This document shows, one piece after another, positions 26,701-29,894 of a DNA stretch of 29,894 bases (the stretch's first letter is position 1; every line of letters begins with the position of its first letter). Location: positions 1 through 29,894 of the IMG/VR virus record IMGVR_UViG_3300042691_035875; one strand, written 5' to 3'. Origin of the DNA: a virus. The translations under genes were made by a program, and so were the position numbers. The notes under the pieces were generated by a model. It ran no database searches and was not told the origin of the DNA. It worked only from the letters and a program-made list of their open reading frames with translations.

Positions 26701-26964
26701 CCAATTGCTATTTTTAAAAATTTAGAAGACTCAATAAAGTTTTCTGATTCAAAATACGTAAATTCGTTCTTACAAGTTATTGGAGATAATTTTGGAGATG
26801 CTCAGAGTTTAGCTAATAAATTTGTTGAAGCATACATTAAGTATTTCCCGTATGATAAATTTGTCAAAGATAGTGATGTTTATGATAAGTTTTTAGCGAC
26901 ATATCCTGACGATGTTGAGTACCTTAGAAGTATTGTAAGAAAGAATTATAACCTTTTTCATTAA
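20761..26964 (+). CDS. Very large baseplate hub protein (2067 aa)
   Basis: The N-terminal 200 residues contain hub or wedge-like strands: VVTVSLEDSKGRALFEAG, PTFYLTLKGYYGKAVRYPLLL and NFEITLNFTGFQFGVL. Near the C-terminus (about residues 1680-1825) there is a pattern of the gp27/late-control-D type: a Gln-rich helix, then YSSTISCMGNAMIQPTMFF, then VPLFAGTYQIQEVSHVVTPDSF, TTFSGVR. This is how hub proteins end (G-x-Y-x-I-x-x-V-x-H). The last 170 residues form an additional domain I do not recognise (FAIGSWNGNSFKGIWFNYAEV and onwards), followed by a helical tail. No lysozyme motif was seen. It is far larger than T4 gp27 (391 aa), so it probably combines hub functions with extra domains. Its start overlaps the gp53-like gene by 11 bases. 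The hub role is an inference from the C-terminal pattern and gene order. Confidence 0.6.
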   Translation: MADKNIYIESDYNNIFIINPNKVFGVDGKVEDRNVAHEELIMYANLECDLQPRSRLISGSDSTNIRQIGSSSINFLKPNNQDYLTTNWTKSQLDVNDINVVNGELLGITAINFKVSNSQVPVVTVSLEDSKGRALFEAGNESIYSVFFNLPYPTFYLTLKGYYGKAVRYPLLLTKFASSFNSSTSNFEITLNFTGFQFGVLNDINMGEILALPQMYVERTTENSGGQTTNLPNPFKTTTSKFSQKGYEKIVQVYKEYKSKGLISSDFPELTINQLITTLDNFVATKLKSFGSISMSILNDIPTYKDVIDSFRKDVLTAVTPQSWVNKYLDLTNPYYYVIESANGAQYNEEIPVYTFKNTVKDEEKITAYAELVAIFTKYSLKLSEIKTFSIGKYAIINDVNVLSISKLDVNPQTFIDYAQLTFEKRNGGVKPTQDQLETIINEIKNLFPSGNEEEDNIPKVTLNGIANNVVGSQTSNQSTPTPPLFFSWEGPKEFNEKISNLETKLSEREEEIQDDVSEKLTDILKSSNGIGFSPTIRNIIAVIMASCEGFLRLMNEVHENAFKERDNSQKKQGVPLDIKGQSFPVYPWPQFAVEYVDKKGNKKVEQQYPGDPKYIKQSNGNNYKVWPEIEFVEEFVKGFIQRSFPPVILQKKTNLDLVTRILISGFETPSNNNPYSNVILTNFIMEYAERLRLISQYNNFIDTNDENLLNYLSASEAKNFLEGVISNSIEIPNFFKNNQINTITILEDLLKSKFGESNPKYLNYIYGNIVTEYLASEINNTFDIYDKDLPIVSTEIPEESVIQKYIESKKNNLILPTVTYPFVIPDWNKVNLSNGKENFDADKVFNTNKSLAYNKNIKKIANYVNPTVVGSFGDKKSNRPFTNFKSFRNLIDITNVTNLETFYDNRKTYEVFTEGQVTNLRSLFKSKQTTSILNTPYFINALQEGVENERQELSYAYKKASYLFINSLPLSTLREKYRNDDGTTGIDLDYIASTFRKFGAVHTLPKLWIIKIGSIWSRYKYWIENNKTDYMSSVFTDFNANLNYDPINSDPTKQYEIDGVYYGSAYTFTLQRIQTNQLNATTAVTQNVGFYPKLINDFNYFINGSNIYQDNSTIEDNINTKVSFGKLIFKNTNSSNLVANDSVNEGIVDFKGWSILIENEIKSTPLKKYYTPVPSYGTVVSQIVNESLIPGTPSTVRSQFDFVNNPAIFNGSVRLLWGAPNYGYFDTKSYKINQPNEYLKKVKDDEVYQNPFDLLASGGTDSYSSIEEIFTVFTKEELDIFEGYFNVFSQSSKKTTDEITFQKIMINALSVDLNFNADTLTDSGKQIAQIQTDQLKNFVNTISSNINYDLIIKKGNTENFSYKDFSIFSNTPLKYSNDNIETYINNSVPTSANTITLETSQENENKAWEALELYVGFSNINGFKYSDSGSYITDFFPDFNIGFTEENIKRFSGIIKIYATQKYKGETPTSFRTIISNNLESKDILANNLIQKIDLKLKKELPSYSEGGNYKSKRDVTEGMQSKFEYYDMFKALNDKWVAGNDYNDKLLFEDFLFLDRANRDVGNDIYVDVFGIKDYLKNASPEANLYTIIESIARNANFVPFMMPSYINFYNIQRVGTTPRPYNPDEFANSLFGTYTTVDYQDSRTKYLFQYSDEPSTHLDVQDTNYGYNDDGIYLDRPGNNTLLVDDGKKTETEKALSNKVCGFAIDFGLQNQSVFEGIQVGQDIGQPTSESLKAEYDMANLANGTSTTTQSVSLYNLYKQRSYSSTISCMGNAMIQPTMFFALRGVPLFAGTYQIQEVSHVVTPDSFKTTFSGVRVKTTTFPTIDNVLQSINKQIISNIKSQTSQEQSLQTLPNTNTITNNASTAVNVAGNKPVSSIQTCKPTPTAYSKFPLINPNETVSTKEEIISGMTQLNISKLKQEIIYNLFAIGSWNGNSFKGIWFNYAEVSLDVPTKFGGNLKDYLFNGYLCVVNKKNEQVPIAIFKNLEDSIKFSDSKYVNSFLQVIGDNFGDAQSLANKFVEAYIKYFPYDKFVKDSDVYDKFLATYPDDVEYLRSIVRKNYNLFH

Positions 26965-26970
26965 TTAATA

Positions 26971-26978
26971 TATTTATA
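26971..26978 (+). promoter_or_regulatory. TATTTATA motif before the 74-aa gene
   Basis: An exact copy, 12 bases before the ATG, in the 26-base gap after the hub gene. It probably drives the two small genes that follow. The leader AAAAGAAATT is purine-rich. Confidence 0.5.
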
Positions 26979-26990
26979 ATAAAAGAAATT

Positions 26991-27215
26991 ATGACAACAA
27001 AAGATTTATTAGATAGATATTTGGGTAAAAATACCAGAATAACTGAAACTGATAAAGGAAACGGTTTCAAAGAAGTTTGTGATTTAGATACAGGTGATTG
27101 TTACACTGTAAGAATGAAAGACGGACTAATTGAAAGAGTAGATAATACTATGTTCTCAAATAAAAAAATAAATGTTGAAACTAAAAACGGTTTCAAGCAA
27201 CTTTTAAACGGGTAA
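26991..27215 (+). CDS. Small hypothetical protein (74 aa)
   Basis: Not recognised. It is a charged, soluble protein with two Cys residues five apart (VCDLDTGDCYTV) in what looks like a beta hairpin, followed by a second hairpin (VRMKDGLIERVDN). No membrane segment is present. It has its own TATTTATA motif and is separated by five bases from the acidic protein downstream, so the two are probably expressed together, late. The coding frame is convincing: codon use matches its neighbours and the gene fills the gap exactly. Confidence 0.72.
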   Translation: MTTKDLLDRYLGKNTRITETDKGNGFKEVCDLDTGDCYTVRMKDGLIERVDNTMFSNKKINVETKNGFKQLLNG

Positions 27216-27220
27216 TTAAA

Positions 27221-27883
27221 ATGGCAATTTCAGAAAGAATTATTGAAGAAATCACAAGATATAATAAAATTAACAAATATATCTTAGAACAAGAGGCAAC
27301 TGAATTGCCAGCACCTGACACTGGTGATACCCCACCACCTCCACCACCTGCGGATGCTGCGGCGGAAACACCCGCACCTACAACCGAACCAGCTGCGACT
27401 GAACCTGAAGTTATTGATGTTGAAGCGGATGCTGAAGTTGAAAAGATTGGGGATGAGGGAACAGAAGAAAGTGGTAGTGAAGAATTAGATATTACTGATT
27501 TAGTAACATCTCAGAAAAATATTGAATCAAAGCAAGAAGAATACTTTAATAATTTATTCACACAACTTTCATCATTAGAAAGTAAATTAGGTGAAATGAA
27601 TTCAGTTTTTGAAAAATTGAATAGTATTGAAGCTAAGATTGAAAAATATAGAGAGAAGACACCACAAGAAAAACTTGAACTTAGAAGTTTAGATTCAGGT
27701 CCATTTAATCAAAAATTGACTGATTTCTTTACGGATAAGTCTGAAGATATTGAAAAGACTGGAAAAAATGAATATGTTTTAACGACTGACGATGTTGAAG
27801 ATTATTCACCATCTGAAATCAAAAACACTTTTAATGACTACACTATGAATAGCGACAACGCTTTCAAACCACTGAAGTTCTAA
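27221..27883 (+). CDS. Acidic, Pro/Ala-rich coiled-coil protein (220 aa), possible head core or internal protein
   Basis: Three parts are visible. Residues 1-28 form a helical N-terminus ending YILEQEATELP. Residues about 30-90 are a disordered Pro, Ala, Glu and Asp-rich linker with six consecutive prolines. Residues about 95-150 form a coiled coil (IESKQEEYFNNLFTQLSSLESKL and onwards), followed by a polar tail. The overall acidity and coiled coil resemble prohead core or scaffold proteins. The ILEQE sequence near residue 25 resembles an (L/I)-x-E prohead-protease site if read loosely, but this is weak. It could equally be a tail-fibre or baseplate accessory protein. No homologue is recognised. 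Confidence 0.72.
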   Translation: MAISERIIEEITRYNKINKYILEQEATELPAPDTGDTPPPPPPADAAAETPAPTTEPAATEPEVIDVEADAEVEKIGDEGTEESGSEELDITDLVTSQKNIESKQEEYFNNLFTQLSSLESKLGEMNSVFEKLNSIEAKIEKYREKTPQEKLELRSLDSGPFNQKLTDFFTDKSEDIEKTGKNEYVLTTDDVEDYSPSEIKNTFNDYTMNSDNAFKPLKF

Positions 27884-27892
27884 AAGTACTAT

Positions 27893-27923
27893 TTGACATT
27901 TACGGCTGACACACTTATACTTG
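27893..27923 (+). promoter_or_regulatory. Host-type promoter before the gp32-like gene
   Basis: TTG at 27893-27895 is followed after 20 bases by TATACTTG at 27916-27923. The Bacteroidota vegetative pattern is TTG, about 20 bases, then TAnnTTTG, with one mismatch here. The same region also reads TTGACA, 16 bases, TTATAC. A late-motif variant, AATTTATA, lies at 27937-27944. Confidence 0.55.
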
Positions 27924-27948
27924 TTTATTAACTATTAATTTATATATC

Positions 27949-28791
27949 ATGGCGACAAATTCACTAGATGCTGTTCTCGCTCAGTATGAAAAAGCGAAAG
28001 GTGGCTCAAACGGAGCTAACAAGATGTCTCAAGAAGACAGAATGAAAAAGTATTTTGCGGCAATTCTAACGCAAAATGAAACATCGGGACAAAAACGTCT
28101 TCGTATTTTACCAACTCCTGACGGTTCATCTCCTTTTAAAGAGGTGTGGTATCATGAGGTTCAAGTTGAGGGTAAATGGAATAAAATCTATGACCCAGGT
28201 AAAAACGACAATGAGCGTTCACCTCTTACCGAGATTCATGACGAATTGATGTCTACGGGTAAAGAATCTGATAAGGAACTTGCTAAGGCATACAAACCTC
28301 GTAAGTTTTACATCGTTAAGGTTATTGACCGAGATAACGAAGCGGATGGAGTTAAGTTTTGGAGATTCAAACATAACTACAAAAACGAAGGTATCTTAGA
28401 CAAAATCATTCCAATTTGGAAAGCTAAAGGTGATATCACTGACCCTGTTAACGGACGTGATTTAATCATTGAGTTGGCTAAAGCAAAAACTCCTAAAGGT
28501 GCTACTTACACAGTTATTCAGACTGTAATGCATGACGACCCATCACCTGTTCACACAGAATCTGAAACAGCTAAAGCTTGGACTGAAGACCCACTTACTT
28601 GGGCAGACGTTTACTCTAAAAAACCTGTTGAGTATTTGGAAGCAATTGCTCGTGGGGAGACTCCAAGATGGTCATCAGATTTAGGTAAATATGTTTATGG
28701 TGATAGTTCATCTGAAGAAAGTACTATCGGTGGAGCATCATATGTTGACCCACAGGCAGGTGACGAACCTGATGGTGATTTACCATTCTAA
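27949..28791 (+). CDS. 32: Single-stranded DNA-binding protein, T4 gp32-like, lacking the zinc site
   Basis: Coats ssDNA during replication, recombination and repair, and organises the phage replisome. Features of the gp32 core are RLRILPTPDGSSPFKEVWYHEV, then RKFYIVKVIDRDNEADGVKFWRFKHNYKNEGILDKI, which matches the T4 segment around VFKYRFGKKIWDKI. The length, 280 aa, is near T4 gp32 (301 aa). The protein contains no cysteine, so the zinc-binding His-Cys3 subdomain of T4 gp32 is absent; its place (about residues 80-116) is taken by a charged helical insert. The C-terminus is acidic and ends DEPDGDLPF, very like the D-D-D-I-P-F tip of bacterial SSB. The gene has a host-type promoter and a strong terminator, and is followed by uvsX. 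Confidence 0.88.
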   Translation: MATNSLDAVLAQYEKAKGGSNGANKMSQEDRMKKYFAAILTQNETSGQKRLRILPTPDGSSPFKEVWYHEVQVEGKWNKIYDPGKNDNERSPLTEIHDELMSTGKESDKELAKAYKPRKFYIVKVIDRDNEADGVKFWRFKHNYKNEGILDKIIPIWKAKGDITDPVNGRDLIIELAKAKTPKGATYTVIQTVMHDDPSPVHTESETAKAWTEDPLTWADVYSKKPVEYLEAIARGETPRWSSDLGKYVYGDSSSEESTIGGASYVDPQAGDEPDGDLPF

Positions 28792-28797
28792 TTTATA

Positions 28798-28836
28798 AAA
28801 AGATGGGCACTGATATAGACAAAGTGTCCATCTTTT
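28798..28836 (+). terminator. Rho-independent terminator after the gp32-like gene
   Basis: The 14-bp stem AAAAGATGGGCACT / AGTGTCCATCTTTT has one G-T pair and an 11-base loop. It starts 6 bases after the stop. The right arm ends in four T but the T tract is short. It may also protect the 3' end of the mRNA. Confidence 0.8.
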
Positions 28837-28879
28837 ACTATTTTATTTCAATACAAACAATTTAAACGCATAGACATTT

Positions 28880-29878
28880 ATGGCGATAAAGAAAAAAGAA
28901 TTCTCACTTGATGCAATCAAGAACAAATACTCCACAAAAACAAAATATAAAGAAACAGACTTTTATGAAGTCGGTGAAGCTTTCCATAATAGTTGCGGTT
29001 TACCTGGTCCTGCTTTGGGTAACATCAACATGTTCCTCGGTCATTCGAACTCTTCAAAAACGACCGCGCTTGTCAAAGCCGCTGTGTCTGCTCAGCAGAA
29101 GGGGCATTTGCCTGTTTTCATTATCACCGAGAAAAAATGGAGCTGGGACCACGCAGTAGAACTTGGTCTTAAGGCTGAAATGAATGAAGGTGAATGGGAC
29201 GGACAATTTATCTTCAACGATAACTTTGACTACATTGAACAAGTTACAGATTACATCAACGAACTATTAGACGAACAAGAAAAAGGTAACATTCCTTATT
29301 CTCTTTGCTTCCTTTGGGATTCAGTTGGTTCAGTTCCTTGTAAGATGACATTTGACGGTAAAGGTGGTAAACAACATAACGCATCTGTATTGGCGGATAA
29401 GATTGGTATGGGTATCCAAGCTCGTATTACCAAATCACGTAAGGAAGATTATCCATATACAAACACAATGGTGGTAGTTAATCAACCTTGGGTTGAATTA
29501 CCTGACAATCCATTCGGACAACCAACAATTAAGGCGAAAGGTGGTGAAGCTCTTTGGTTAGCATCAGCTCTTGTATTCTTGTTTGGCAATCAGAAAAATG
29601 CTGGTATTAATCACATTACGGCAACTAAAAATGGTAGAACGGTATCTTATGCTATCAGAACAAAGATATCAGTTTTAAAGAACCATATTAACGGATTAGG
29701 GTATAAAGACGGTAAGATTATCGCAACCCCACAAGGTTACATTGCTGACGATAAAGACGCTCTTGAAAAATACAAAAAAGAGTATTCTCAGTATTGGAAC
29801 GCTATTCTTTCAGGGACAGGAGAGATTACTCTTGATGAAACTGAAGAAACTTTTGCAAACGAAAACGAACCATTTTAA
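28880..29878 (+). CDS. uvsX: UvsX/RecA-like recombinase
   Basis: Strand-exchange ATPase used in recombination-dependent replication and repair. The Walker A motif is GHSNSSKT (54-61). A catalytic Glu is expected at Glu84 in FIITEKKWSWD, and the Walker B strand is SLCFLWDSVGS with Asp147. The RecA-type L2/C-terminal core segment KAKGGEALWLASALVFLF (about 218-235) is present. The length is 332 aa, against about 390 in T4 UvsX. The C-terminus is acidic and ends ANENEPF, so it shares an acidic Pro-Phe ending with the neighbouring gp32-like protein. The ATG follows GCATAGACATTT with no Shine-Dalgarno sequence. The gene is separated from gp32 by a terminator, so it must have its own promoter in the 43 bases before it; I could not identify one with confidence. 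The window ends 16 bases after the stop. Confidence 0.92.
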   Translation: MAIKKKEFSLDAIKNKYSTKTKYKETDFYEVGEAFHNSCGLPGPALGNINMFLGHSNSSKTTALVKAAVSAQQKGHLPVFIITEKKWSWDHAVELGLKAEMNEGEWDGQFIFNDNFDYIEQVTDYINELLDEQEKGNIPYSLCFLWDSVGSVPCKMTFDGKGGKQHNASVLADKIGMGIQARITKSRKEDYPYTNTMVVVNQPWVELPDNPFGQPTIKAKGGEALWLASALVFLFGNQKNAGINHITATKNGRTVSYAIRTKISVLKNHINGLGYKDGKIIATPQGYIADDKDALEKYKKEYSQYWNAILSGTGEITLDETEETFANENEPF

Positions 29879-29894
29879 TTAATAGTTTGTGAAG

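Noticed and set aside
27317-27349. Pro-rich codon run as a repeat element
   Set aside because: The repeated CCA/CCT codons simply encode six prolines in the disordered linker of the acidic protein.

Overview
The window is a contiguous piece of a contractile-tailed, T4-like phage genome. Landmarks are a family B DNA polymerase, a gp13-type neck protein, a gp15-type tail completion protein, tail sheath (gp18), tail tube (gp19), a tape measure protein, baseplate and hub proteins, a gp32-type ssDNA-binding protein and a UvsX/RecA-type recombinase. The DNA is AT-rich. Start codons have A/T-rich leaders and almost no Shine-Dalgarno sequences, and the promoter-like element before gp32 fits the Bacteroidota pattern (TTG, about 20 bases, TAnnTTTG). 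I infer a phage of a Bacteroidota host, probably aquatic or environmental. No tRNA, CRISPR array or insertion sequence was seen. No gap without a gene exceeds 300 bases; the longest, 7803-8067, holds a small gene and a tandem repeat.

Layout. 1-1394 (+): C-terminal part of DNA polymerase, cut by the window edge. 6178-1391 (-): a four-gene leftward block with a SNF2-type ATPase, a Mn-type superoxide dismutase fused to a nuclease-like domain, a gp13-like neck protein and a small unknown protein. 6232-7802 (+): neck (gp14-like, tentative) and tail completion (gp15-like) proteins. 7948-7799 (-): a 49-residue ribbon-helix-helix protein with two perfect 11-base repeats directly in front of it. 8068-27883 (+): sheath, HAD-type phosphatase, tube, tail assembly chaperone with an apparent frameshifted extension, tape measure, three baseplate or hub proteins and two small proteins. 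27949-29878 (+): gp32-like SSB and UvsX-like recombinase, each with its own leader.

How it works together. Most structural genes, and also the SOD fusion and the HAD gene, are preceded on their coding strand by TATTTATA or a close variant. This is the reverse complement of the T4 late promoter core and looks like this phage's late-gene signal. Strong hairpin terminators separate the sheath, HAD, tube and chaperone units, and two of them run straight into the next copy of the motif. gp32 instead has a host-like promoter, which fits earlier expression of recombination and replication genes.

The most unusual content is the SOD-nuclease fusion. It shares the structural-gene signal, sits next to a neck gene, and has (L/I)-x-E sequences at its N-terminus and between its domains. 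These resemble T4 prohead-protease sites, so the protein may be a packaged cargo. Other points of interest are the frameshifted chaperone, the RHH gene with its candidate operator, the SSB-like C-terminal tips on gp32 and UvsX, and a terminator lying inside an oppositely oriented gene.
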